This document shows, piece after piece, positions 23,985-34,369 of a stretch of 64,000 nt of DNA. The notes beneath the pieces are model-generated. The model ran no database searches. It had not been told where the DNA came from and saw only the letters and a program-made list of their open reading frames with translations. Positions within the stretch are counted from its first letter, which is position 1; every line of letters starts with the position of its first letter. Origin of the DNA: Hyperoodon ampullatus (lineage: Eukaryota; Chordata; Mammalia; Artiodactyla; Ziphiidae); contig OX457056.1 of assembly GCA_949752795.1 (NCBI GenBank), positions 174,616,428-174,680,427 of the forward strand. The letters are read 5' to 3'. A program made the translations under genes and the position numbers.

Positions 23985-24115
23985 CACTATTAATATTCCT
24001 CTTTTACAGATGAGGAAACGTGGGTGTAGAGAGGCCACGTGATTTGTCCACAGTCCCTTGACTGAATTGTCTGACTCCAGAGCTCTGCTCTTAAAAGCCT
24101 CACTCCACTGCCTCA
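23985..24115 (-). mobile_element. MIR fragment
   Basis: 'cctcttttacagatgaggaa' and acgtgggtgtagagaggcc, then gtctgactccagagctctgctctt, are the reversed MIR core. Confidence 0.75.
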
Positions 24116-24449
24116 TGGGAAAGTTTCATTACAACACCGAATAAACTGCACAAACCAGAAGTAAAGTGCTCAGTTCTGGGATGATAAATATTAACTACGC
24201 AATGCTTTGTTGCTCTGCCATGTTGACGAGTAAAAAAAAGTTTTACTTAAAAACTTTTAACTTCAATTGCAGATCATCATGTTGTTTGAATTACATTGAT
24301 TGCCATCATTAATGATAGTGTTGTATCTAATGATGCTTATAAATAATTGATTATTCCAGAAATTAAAAATAAAAAACCCTGATATTATGAATCAGCTCCA
24401 AAGTGGTGATTATTAAGGCTAGGGAAACAGTATCACCATGTTTCTGGAT

Positions 24450-24722
24450 CTGAAACATTTGTGTGAGAAGGGGAATGTTGTAGTGGGGACAGCTCTCAGT
24501 CTTTGTAGTGAGACAGACTGGCTTCAAATGTTGGCTGTGCCATCTGACAACATTGTCGCTTTATGTCCGGTACTCACTCTCTGAATCTCAGTTTTTTCAT
24601 GTGTTTATTGAGACTAAAAATGCCCACCTCTTACGCTTAGTGCAGGGATTAAACAAAATGTGTGATGTTATGTACATATAGTATGAATGCAAAACATTAA
24701 AGCTGATATTATTTTTATATTC
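24450..24722 (+). mobile_element. MIR
   Basis: 'gagacagactggcttcaaat', 'tcactctctgaatctcagtt', 'tgcccacctcttacgcttag' and a degenerate 3' end follow MIR order. Confidence 0.7.
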
Positions 24723-24914
24723 AAAGCCAATGGAAGGCGTTGGCTATAAAAACCTTAACACAGTCCAGTATCAAGATGATCCCATCTTACAAATCTTTGG
24801 ATATTCCATTTTACAAGTGAGGAAATGTGGGCTTACAGAGGCCCAGAGATGGGATGGCAGAGTGCTCTTTTAGTGAGAGAGGAAAGAAAAGCTTTATAAA
24901 CTTCGTTGGGAATA

Positions 24915-25520
24915 CTAGTTTTCCTTGGCTGCTGCAACAAATTATTACAAGCTTACTTGCTTAAAACAATACAAACTTATCACCTTAGAGTTATGTAGGT
25001 CAGAAGTCTGACACAGGTCTCTCCTGGATGAAACCACAGTGCTTACAGGGCTGCAGTTCTTTTTCAAAGATCTAAGGGAGAGTCTGCTTCTTGGCTCATT
25101 TAGTTTGTTGGTAGAATTCAGTTTCTTGTGGTTGTAGGACTGAAGTCTCCATTTTTTGATGACTGTGAGCTGAGGATCATTTTCAGCTTCTAGAGGCTAC
25201 CTGCATTCTTGGCTGGTAGCTCCCTTCTTCCATCTTCAAAGCCAACAATAGTAGGTTGAGTCCCTCTCATGCTGCCATCTCTTGTGCCTCTTCTTCTGTT
25301 GCTGCATCTCTTCGATCCACTCTTCTGCCATCCTCTTTCACTTCTAAGGATGCATGCAGCTAGATTGGGCCCACTTGAACAATCTAGAGAAATCTTCCCA
25401 TCTCAAGATCCTTAACCTGAATTACATTTGCAAAGTCCCTTTGCAGTAACATAAAAAGTAAAGTAACATATTCACATATTCTATGGGTTACTGCATGGAC
25501 ATCTTGTGGGGCTGGGGTGG
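24915..25520 (-). mobile_element. MLT1-type ERVL-MaLR solo LTR, minus strand
   Basis: Read in reverse it matches the same LTR group as 22428-22911: 'ttccttggctgctgcaacaa', 'ttcagcttctagaggctacc', 'ccttcttccatcttcaaagc' and 'gatccttaacctgaattaca'. It carries extra or diverged sequence in the middle. No internal retroviral region is attached. Confidence 0.78.
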
Positions 25521-26224
25521 GGGTGGTAGCTTATTATGTCCACCCAGAGAGTTAGGGCATACAAAAGGGGCTTCCAAGTATGGAGTTGTTATGCATGATT
25601 CACATTATGTTCATGCTTGCAAAATAAGTGAGCTGTTGTTAAAAATTACCCACTCTTACAGACAGATAGGCAGACAACACATGACCTTGCATAATTTGGC
25701 TTCTGCTTACCCTGCTTACCTCTCACTATTCTTATTGCTCTTCTGCTGAGCTATACACTCTCCTTATGGTGAACTTGCAGTTCCCAGAAGAGAATGAATA
25801 CACAAACAAACAATGGCCAGGCCATACATGACAATAAAACTCTGATCCACAAGAGAAGCTCAGGAAGCCAAACGACACCCACTGCAGCAGTTGGCCTAGA
25901 ATAGTCAGAATGTGGTCAACAACTGTCAGCTTCTCTATTTTTTGCTCCTCTGTCCCCTACTTTGAACTTAGAACCAACCAGAAAAAGCCAAATATGCTTC
26001 CCAAACCAATTGCCTGGGATGCCCTTGTTCTAGTTAGCCTACCTCCAGCCTCCCTGTGCCACAACCTTCAATCAAAAGTACCTGAATCCTCCCCCCATTT
26101 TTTAAAAAAATAATAAAGCTTTCCTGCTTCCCTGATAGCCTTTAATTATCTGCCAAATGCAAGTGATAATGGCTGGCTCCTTGCTACAGCAAGCTTGGAA
26201 TAAATAAGCTGCTCACATTTGGGT

Positions 26225-26360
26225 GGGCTTTGTTTATTTCCATTCCTCCTTTGGACTTTTGCACATTTGTTTCCCTTTCTTCTCTTCCTGGATCACTCCT
26301 CCTTGCCTTATGTGGGTCATTTATTTTCATCTTTTGAGAATCAGCTTAGACGTCACTCAT
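26225..26360 (+). mobile_element. L2 fragment
   Basis: 'ttggacttttgcacatttgt' and 'cttcctggatcactcctcct', then 'gagaatcagcttagacgtca', follow the L2 pattern (cctggaa...ctcct...cagctcaaatgtcacct). Confidence 0.6.
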
Positions 26361-26369
26361 GACAATCAT

Positions 26370-26620
26370 GACAATAATAATCATTATTAGGATGATAGCT
26401 AACTATGCCAAGAACTGTTCTAAGCATACTCAGTTTATCAACTCATTAATTTCTCACAACAATTATTGAAATACGTTTCTATTATTGTCCACATTTTACA
26501 GACAAGGAAAGATAATTCAGAGAGATAAAGTAACTTGCCTGAGGTCACCAAACTAGTGGGTGAAGGCCTTGGGATAGAACTTAGGTAGCCTGTCACCATA
26601 GTTCACTTTTTAAACCATTA
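26370..26620 (-). mobile_element. MIR
   Basis: 'ctatgccaagaactgttcta', 'ccacattttacagacaagga', 'aaagtaacttgcctgaggtc' and 'accaaactagtgggtgaagg' follow the reversed MIR order. Confidence 0.75.
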
Positions 26621-26734
26621 TGCTACATTGCTTTCAGAATGGATTTCCAAATGCCCTCAGTTTGGGATAAGGACTCCTTATCATATGCTTAAATAACATT
26701 CTGTACTTTATTTTTAATAATAACATTGTATGAT

Positions 26735-26880
26735 AATTGCTTATGAATTTGTCTGTAGTCCCGACTAAAATTTAAGTTTTCTTTGGACAAGGACAATGTT
26801 TGTCTTACGTTTGTAAGTCCAGCATATAGTAGTTTCTCTATAAATATGTATTTGAGGAATGAATAAATTAATGATTGACC
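26735..26880 (+). mobile_element. L2 3' end
   Basis: 'ctttggacaaggacaatgtt', 'gtccagcatatagtagtttc' and 'tatttgaggaatgaataaat' match the L2 3' terminus. It probably belongs with 26225-26360 but is split by the opposing MIR. Confidence 0.6.
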
Positions 26881-27534
26881 GAATGATACACATGCAAAAG
26901 TCTAAATTATTATATTTAAAATTGGTAGATAATAAGTTAAAAAAAAGAGAGATAAAGGGACCCTACTTCTGTGCAAACTTTGAATGTAATACAATTCTAC
27001 ATATGAATTTATAGTTATATTCACAACCTCTCAAAGCAGGACAGCTTCTCTCTTCTTTGCTTAGTTTCCCTCCATACTCTTAGACATACAATCACATGAA
27101 GAACAAATACCAGCCTTTCCTCAGAAAGTCTCTTCCAAGTTGACAGTCATTGTTAGGTTAGATCCAACATCTTCTTGGCATTGGTTTCTAAGGCAGAACA
27201 TGTCCAACTTAGTAACATTCTTCTGAACTCTGCCACATCCAAAAACTCTCTCTCTCACACATGCAGTGCTGGGAGAATCAGCTGAGAGCCAAGGGTAGCT
27301 GTGTATTCCCATGGACTATGTCAGAAATTTAGAGCAAACTCCCCAACTGAGCATTCCTTAATGTGCCACGCCCCTGGCTCACTGCCCTTGTAACCCACAC
27401 TCTGGGACTGATGCTGAGCCCTTGTCCATGATCAGTGGGTCTCTCTTCCTAGACTTGTGAGACTGATGGGTCTGGAGAAGCACTAAGGCAGCCATTGGGT
27501 CCAATTTCTTTACTTATATTGAATACTTTTGAAA

Positions 27535-27665
27535 TCTGTTCATTCATTCAACAACTATTTATTGAGTCTCTACTAAATTTCTGGGATTGTCCCAGGATTT
27601 GGGGGATCCAGAGATAAATTAGATAGATAAGGCCCTTATTATCAGGGGGCTTGTATTCAAGTGGA
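27535..27665 (-). mobile_element. L2-like fragment
   Basis: 'cattcattcaacaactattt' and 'gagtctctactaaatttctg', then 'cagagataaattagatagat', are the reversed common L2 3' motif. Confidence 0.5.
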
Positions 27666-27699
27666 GTTGATCTACATACAAACAAGCAAATAAAATAAT

Positions 27700-27954
27700 T
27701 TCTTTTTTTTAATATGAACACATAAATTTATAATTTTTAATTGAAGTAGATTTACAGTGTTGTGTTAGATACACAGCAAAGTGATTCAGTTATACATATA
27801 TATCTATTTTTTCAGATTAATTTCCCTTATAGGTTAGGATAAAATATTGAGTATAGTTCTCTGTGCTTCACAGTAGGTATTTGTTGGTTATCTGTTTTAT
27901 ATATAGTAGTGTGTATATGTTAATCCCAAACTCCTAATTTATCCTTCCCCCCTA
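27700..27954 (-). mobile_element. L1 3' end, 5'-truncated, with target duplication
   Basis: T-rich head, then 'tttacagtgttgtgttagat', 'cagcaaagtgattcagttat' and 'gagtatagttctctgtgctt', the same 3' UTR type as 1595-1790. Exact 13-bp target duplication caaataaaataat at 27687-27699 and 27955-27967. It sits in GBA3 intron 2, about 300 bp before exon 3. Confidence 0.9.
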
Positions 27955-28271
27955 CAAATAAAATAATATCAATAAGCATGCCAATAACACAAAGTTAAGT
28001 GATACCGACTTGCCCAAGTGAATCCCTTTCAGAACATACATCTTCCACAATCGTGTTGCCCCATCACATTTCCCTCTCTGATCAACCAGTCTTCCTTGGA
28101 CTTCTTCATGTTTCCTCCCAGCCTTTAATTGATTATAGTTAGAAAGTAATGAAACTTATTTTGGTTTAAAGTTATTTAGGATATTATTATTCTTGATCTT
28201 CTCCCAATCCTTATTTATTGTCAATGTACTAAAAATAACTTTTCTTATGCTTTCTTTTATTTTTATCCTAG

Positions 28272-29068
28272 GAATTGATTATTATAACAAGATCATTGAT
28301 GATTTGTTAACAAATGGGGTCACGCCCATAGTGACCCTCTATCACTTTGATTTGCCTCAGGCCTTGGAAGACCAAGGAGGTTGGTTGTCAGAGGCAATCG
28401 TTGAACCCTTCGACAAATATGCCCAGTTTTGCTTCAGTACATTTGGGGATCGAGTCAAGCAGTGGATCACTATAAATGAGCCTAATATTTTTGCCCTGCT
28501 GGCATATGAGTTTGGTGCATTTCCTCCTGGTGTGCCTTACGTTGGAACTAAAGTTTATCAGGCAGCTCATAATTTGATTTAAGCTCATGCCAGATCCTGG
28601 CACAGCTATGAATCCTTATTCTGAAAAGAGCAGAAAGGTATGGTGTCTCTCTCAATTTTTGCTGGCTGGGTGGAACCAGCAGATCCCAACTCAGTGTCTG
28701 ACCAGGAAACAGCTAAAAGAGACATGGCTTTCCAATTGGATTTCTTTGCTAAGCCCATATTTATTGACGGCGATTATCCTGAAGTTGTCAAGTCGCAGGT
28801 TGCCCTCACGAGTAAAAAGCAAGGTTATCCTTCGTCCAGGCTTCCAGAATTTACAGAAGAAGAGAATAAAATGATCAAAGGCACTGCTGATTTCTTTGCT
28901 GTGCAGAATTATACGATTTGCTGACTCAAGTACCAGGAGAACAAGAAAGGAGAACTGGGTTTACTCCAGGATGAGGAAGTTGAAGTTTTTCCATACCCAT
29001 CTTGTATAAGTTTGGATTGGGTCTATGTGGTGCCATGGGGAATACGTAAACTACTGAAATACATTGAG
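28272..29068 (+). pseudogene. GBA3: GBA3 exon 3, with three premature stops
   Basis: 797 bp, read from 28274. It encodes the equivalent of 265 codons, exactly the human length (residues 97-361), with no insertion or deletion. It carries the family-1 motif WITINEPN, with the acid/base Glu at 28478-28480. In-frame stops: TAA at 28580-28582 (Lys in human), TGA at 28622-28624 (Arg, CGA to TGA, a typical CpG decay) and TGA at 28922-28924 (Leu). Reading resumes cleanly in the same frame after each (for example [19 protein letters not shown] and [19 protein letters not shown]). Acceptor ag at 28270-28271; donor gt at 29069-29070 (attgag|gtaaat). Confidence 0.97.
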
Positions 29069-29824
29069 GTAAATGCACCTTTTGTTTGCATCCATGTGTA
29101 TTCAAACATGGGAAGATGGGAAGACGGGCATATGTCTGTGTGTATAGGAACCCGAACAAAGAATGATTTAGGCAATAGCATATACATTTGTTGGCCTGGG
29201 AAGAGATGATTAGGATTTAAGTCGATGGGGGTTAACTAGCTGATAAAGGGCTTCAAAGCTATTATTAAACTTAGGATTAAATTAAATGCTAAATTAAATT
29301 AAATTCAGTTGTGGCTACAGTAGCTTGGACATATTTTTCAGGCTGGGGTCACAACTGGAATTACTAAAAGGGATAATAAGGGTTGAAATAGCTGGATCCT
29401 TTTTGGGTCTCTGTTACACTGGATGGCATCCAGGTAGCTGAAATTAAAAATTTTAAGTTATCAGTTTTTAGGATCCCTGCTGTGTTGGGGGGATAGAGGC
29501 TGTAGCTGCTGGGAGGGACCAAGGGGTTAAGGAGAAATGACAGTCAGCAGATGCTGATGGAAGAAAGATACTTCTGTCTTCTCATTATAACAAAAGTCAT
29601 TTGACTGTCTTCATGGATACTTGGACAGTTTTTCTTTTCCATCGTTAGTTATAGAAGGTCAGCACGCAGAACATGAAGTTAATAGGGTCAGTGCAATTTG
29701 ATGAAAACTAGTTTTGGGGTTGTAGTTTAGAGAAGGTAGAGGGGAATGCACCTGATATAATGAGCTTTTTTTTTTTTTTTTTTAAACATCTGTCTGGAAT
29801 AAAACTTCTGCTTTCTTGTTCCAG
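29069..29824 (+). other. GBA3: GBA3 intron 3
   Basis: 756 bp with canonical GT (29069-29070) and AG (29823-29824) ends. A run of about 16 T at 29768-29783 and 'ctgctttcttgttccag' precede the acceptor. No repeat was identified with confidence. Confidence 0.85.
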
Positions 29825-29948
29825 GATATGTATAATAACCCTGTAATTTACATCACAGAGAATGGATTTCCCCAGGGTGACCCGACATCTTTTGATGATG
29901 CTCAGCGCTAGGAGTATTTCAGACAGACGTTTCAGGAACTGTTCAAAG
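29825..29948 (+). pseudogene. GBA3: GBA3 exon 4, with one premature stop
   Basis: 124 bp, read from 29825 (41 codons plus one base; human residues 362-402). The nucleophile motif YITENG is intact, with its Glu at 29858-29860. TAG at 29909-29911 replaces the Trp codon (TGG to TAG) of QRWEYF. After the stop the frame continues EYFRQTFQELFK. Donor at 29949-29950 (AAAG|gtacca). The next exon, which holds the SLLDNFEW part of the active site in functional GBA3, is not recognised downstream up to 64 kb. Confidence 0.96.
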
Positions 29949-29950
29949 GT

Positions 29951-32254
29951 ACCATTTGAAATGATGAAAGATCAATTGTGCAAGCTTAATATAATTTTCC
30001 CATGTGCCTATTTGCATTCAGCAAAGACCAATGATTTTGAAAGCTGAAATTCATGTAAATCAGTGTAAAGCCATGTAATTAAGAGAGAGGGGAGAAAAAA
30101 AGTATTTAGGAAAGAGGAAGGTGAGGATTTTGGTCTAGCTTCAACCTGTTGAAATTTAAGCAAGTAAAAAGCGACTGTCTTCCACATTTTGTGACTCCTG
30201 GGTGAAGGTGACATGAATAGAAGGAGTGGTGGCTGTTGGGAGAGAACCTCAGTTATTACAAAAAGATCAGCTGTGACCAACTAGAGCATGTTTATTTGCA
30301 TATTTTAATATCCTAACTACCAAGAAATGAATTGACAGAATTCTTAAAGGACCAAAATTAAGTATTTGTTAAATAAACTTTAAAGGGGAATGTGTCTTCA
30401 ATCAATACATGTTTCATTTAAACTGTTACCAAGCAGCAGAAACAGGTTTTTTTTGTCATATAGAATCTGTGAATTTTGTTTCAAGACAATATTATTATTC
30501 TGGTATCTCCTTTTCCCTGATGGGATTCTTTTCATATTTGAAAACAAATGTGAAGGAATAATCTTTAACTGGTAACACACATTTCTACCCCAGTTAATTT
30601 CTCCCTTTTAGCTACCACTTGGAACACTGTTGCTTCGTAAATTTAATTTCTCCTCCCTATAAAGGAATAATATCATAGCAACAAAATTCAATGCAAAATT
30701 AGATTTTCAATTTCCTTTTTTTTAACCATGATAGGCACAGTTATTTCTCATCATTCTGTTTGAGAGGTCCTGGAATGATTCTTTCCAAAATAAATCAGTA
30801 ACATATTGGAATCAGCCAGAAGGAATTCTGGAAAGTGACATAAAGTGATTTCTTCCCCAAACCTAAAATATATTGACTCAGTCCCTCACCTGGGCCTGGA
30901 GTTTATTGACAGAGGGCAATTGGATTCCTACAAATTGATCCAAGCAAAATCATTCTTTTGTGTTACAGACAAAACGGATTCATCCTCTGTATGGGAATTC
31001 CCCATCTGATAAGAAAAGGAAATCTCTAGGTTTCTGAGATTCTCCCCACTTCTCCCTATAAATGACCCTATTCATAGTTAATACACTGATGTTCCCAGCT
31101 TCACCCCAAGAGGCAAGTAGGCTAGTTACCATCATAAGATTTATGGATGCCATAGGGACCACAAACGACTCGTCCAAGATTGTTCTGTGCATGTTAGGGA
31201 AAAGAGAGAAAAAATAGAAATTGGCTTTCTTCATTCCCAGCTTGGTGCTCTGTTTAGTGCTAACATAAGGACATTTCATTGCTCTCTGAAATTGTTTCAA
31301 GTGCTTTATACAGTCCCTTAGATCTTTAAGACCCTCAAACTAAGATAAGTTAAAGATAGAAAAGTTACTGAAGGCAAGAGTAGAAAATGTGAGAAGGTTT
31401 GGTTTGTGAGCGACCGGAGAGAAGAATAGGGTTAGGAACAAAATCCTAGTTTTGAACTTGTTGAATTTCTATTGTACTTTTGAATTGATGTAAAAAGTAT
31501 CACATACTTAAACCATTAATTTTTCACAGCATCTTCAATCTCTTCTGATTCTTAACATTAGATAATTTATATTCATTGTAATTAACACACAATATTGTAT
31601 TTATTTTGATTTTTTAAAAATATATAGCCTTCCAAAATGTGAAGAAATGTACACATTGACCAAAAACCCTATATTAAGTGTATTTTCTGGACTGGGTATA
31701 GTGATAGCTATTTTCCATATGTTGTTGTAGTGGACAACAGTTTTTTCATCTGCAGTGAAACTTTCTTTTCTAGTAACGAATCCGTTTTTTTCTATGAAAT
31801 ACCCACCTCCCCCCATCCTTAGACTTACCATACCGAGGGCCATGTAAGTAGAATAAAATACTTCTGTTTGTCAATAGATAATTGATTGGTCTAGATATAG
31901 GCACATGACATGAGCTGGGCCAATCCCAGTTCTTCCCTAGGATTTAAAACTTGGACCAATCAGTTTGTTTGTCTCATAGCTTGGATTGACCTTGGCAGGC
32001 CATTGGTGGCTATGCCTTGCCATATAAAGCTTAGGGGTAGTGAGAAGGTGAGCTGTAGGTGCCCCAAGGGAAATGGAGACAAGAAACGTGGAGAGATTCA
32101 GGAGGGCACTTGCACCTCTAATTCCAGTTTTTCTTCAGAGCCAGTTGCATGCATGTTCTTGAGAAACATTACTTTTACTTACAACTAAGTGCTCTTTCTG
32201 CTTCATCTGCTTCTGACTGGATTTCTATCACTTGGAACAAAGAAAGTCTTAATT
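29951..32254. other. GBA3 intron 4 / downstream, no second gene
   Basis: Non-coding. No exon of GBA3 or any other family is recognisable. Open frames on either strand (for example 30008-30280 and 30980-31300 minus) have no family signature. Confidence 0.5.
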
Positions 32255-32385
32255 GATGCCATCATCTCATTTTATTTTCAAAACAGTGAGATGAGGTTAT
32301 TGCTCCTAATTTACAGATGAGCAAACTGAGTTTCAAAGAAGCTAAGTCATTTGCTCAAGATCACAAAGTTACTAAGTAGTATTTA
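32255..32385 (-). mobile_element. MIR fragment
   Basis: 'taatttacagatgagcaaac' followed by tgagtttcaaagaag and ctaagtcatttgctcaagatc, the reversed MIR core. Confidence 0.75.
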
Positions 32386-33169
32386 CTAGAACAAGGCAGA
32401 ATGTGTATATTATTATTATTATTACTACTACTGTTGGTATTGGGCTTTCTGACTCAGAGTGCTTGCTTGTCCCACCACACTTCTCCAAACTTTTCCTCAC
32501 CTTTGGTGCCCTGGGCTTGCACAGATTCTTTGAAAGTGCTTCATGCTGCTTCTGCAACAGCCGACAGGTCCTACGACCTTGGACAAAACTCAGACACCCT
32601 GTATCCTGCCTGTTGTCAGAGGCACAGAGCTGAAGTTACTGATCGATGTCCTGAGACTGCCCAAGGTAGCGCCAATGATCTTGGTTGGTGAGAACCTTAC
32701 TAGTAAGAAGCACCTTGTGCGCAATTAAAAATAATAACAGACTGAGGAAGACATTTGTGGGAAGCGCTGCAGGTGGGAGCCCTCCAGAACCCAGGGAGTC
32801 CATAGATGGACTATGGCTTTGTGATTCCCATGAAAAAAGCCCTCCCTCCAACATCACACATCGGACAGGCACATAATGACACCATAGTTGGATCAATGGC
32901 AGTGTCTGCCTGGAGGTCTTACTAATCTCTTCAGGTAAAATCCCACAACAGTTAATTGAGCAGTAAAAAGAAAGCTAATGTTTCTTTTTCCTTTGGGGAA
33001 AGAAAAAAAAAAAAAGAGGAAAAATGTCATTTCAAGAAAAAAAAATCAGCTAACACCTTTTTAATCATTGCATTATTTAAATGCCTTTAAAGAGATTGTG
33101 TTTTAATTAATGCAGATATAGATGAGAGAAAAGCAACACAGTGGAGACAAAAACACTGTAAATAACATA
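32386..33169. other. No gene recognised
   Basis: An (att)n stretch at about 32407-32425 precedes moderately GC-rich text at 32450-32900. Several overlapping short frames exist on both strands but none shows a recognisable domain. Confidence 0.45.
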
Positions 33170-33380
33170 GAACTAGGCTTGCATTCCAGTTCCAGTTATT
33201 CAAGGACGGGCAAAAGGTTCAAGCTACCAAACTCTCAGTTTGTTCAGCAATAAAAATGGGATAACACTTTCCCTGGCAGAGTTGTTGAAAAGATTTTGTT
33301 TAATAAGCTATTGTGTTAAACACCCCAAGCAATTGTCTGGCACATGGTAGGCCCTCAACAAATGGTATAATTATTATTAT
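33170..33380 (+). mobile_element. MIR
   Basis: 'gcattccagttccagttatt', 'aataaaaatgggataacact' and 'aattgtctggcacatggtag' then gccctcaacaaatgg follow MIR order, ending in an (att)n tail. Confidence 0.75.
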
Positions 33381-34149
33381 TACAAAATGTGCATTTTTAA
33401 GAACATATTTATCACCCTAAGTTATTTTCCTTATTATTTAAGAAATAGAATACCAAGACATTAAAAAAATTCCATTCTCCCTCAAGTCTCTAAGTTATGG
33501 CAGCACATTCCCCCATGTCTGCAATTTTCTCCATCATTCTTTTTGCGAAACCTCTGAATGGGTGTTGTAACATTGGCTCTTTGGCTATTTATGATTGAAC
33601 CCTGTGGAGGACAAAGCAGCCAGGACCTCCCTCCATTCGTTATTCCTTTGGAGAGGTTGCCAGGTTATGTGAAAAATCAAATCATTGCAGCAGAAACAAC
33701 TGTCAATCAACTGGGTACCTGGAATTGTTCTGCCACAGGAATTTGGGAAAAGCTCAGGGAGCAGTAATCGTCAAAGAGTTAGGCTTTTCTCACATGATAG
33801 GAATCTTTATTATATTCATAAAATTTACACCAGTCCTTGCTGCTCTGGAGCCAGCAGGCAAGTTTAAGTTCGTATGTAATCACACACAAAGGGATACCTC
33901 AATAATCTGAATGTTGTTGAGCAGGTGAGAAAGTGTGAGAAATCAGGGGAAGTTATTCTCAATGGGCGATACTTGACCCATGACCTAAACTCTCCTAAAA
34001 GGGGATTCCAGTTGGGTTCAACCTGCTCCTCACACCTACTGAATATATGCCTGTTCTTGGCTTGGTTCCCAATCTTTCCTCAACTGGAATGTCATGGTCT
34101 TTACCTTCCTCCTGGCCCAGTCCTGTTTGGAGTAGATCAACTAGCTTGA

Positions 34150-34360
34150 AGTCAGGCAAGACATGGGTTTGAAATTTAGTTCTTCCACTTACAAGTTCAA
34201 TAATATGGAGAAAAGTCTTAAGCAAACAATACTTCAGCCATCTAATTTTCAAAATGGGGATAATAAGAACATCTGTCTTCTAAAACATGGTGAAAAATGA
34301 ACAAGATAATGCATATAAAGCCTACATACAGAGTCTGGTATAAGAAAGATTCCATAATGA
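34150..34360 (+). mobile_element. MIR
   Basis: 'gacatgggtttgaaatttag', 'ttcttccacttacaagttca', 'ttcaaaatggggataataag' and 'tacatacagagtctggtata' follow MIR order. Confidence 0.72.
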
Positions 34361-34369
34361 TGGTTAGCT

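Larger units (their letters stand above)
18040..28271 (+). other. GBA3: GBA3 intron 2 (GC-AG)
   Basis: About 10.2 kb from donor gc (18040) to acceptor ag (28270-28271), which follows a T-rich tract. Its contents are annotated separately: MIR, L2, one hAT element, two MaLR LTRs and an L1 3' end. The unannotated parts (for example 20960-22420 and 22920-23980) show no second gene. Confidence 0.85.
17812..29948 (+). pseudogene. GBA3: GBA3, cytosolic beta-glucosidase, unitary pseudogene (exons 2-4)
   Basis: Functional GBA3 is a soluble cytosolic family-1 glycoside hydrolase that cleaves beta-glucosides, beta-galactosides and similar conjugates, including dietary glycosides, in liver and other tissues. 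Three exons are readable here and encode the equivalent of human residues 20-402 of 469, by my recollection of the human protein. Exon phases agree (G|GA at both the exon 1/2 and exon 2/3 joins; GAG|GAT at exon 3/4). The general acid/base Glu165 and nucleophile Glu373 equivalents are retained. Four in-frame stops (at the equivalents of residues 199, 213, 313 and 390) would remove at least the C-terminal half of the (beta/alpha)8 barrel, including the nucleophile. No frameshift is present. Exon 1 and the last exon are not in the window. Identity is near certain from long stretches of near-identical protein; the pseudogene call rests on this one sequence. Confidence 0.96.

Noticed and set aside
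33558..33767. Frame with a secretory-looking start (MGVVTLALWLFMIEPCGG)
   Set aside because: A single 69-codon frame without a recognised domain; an apparent signal peptide alone is weak evidence.
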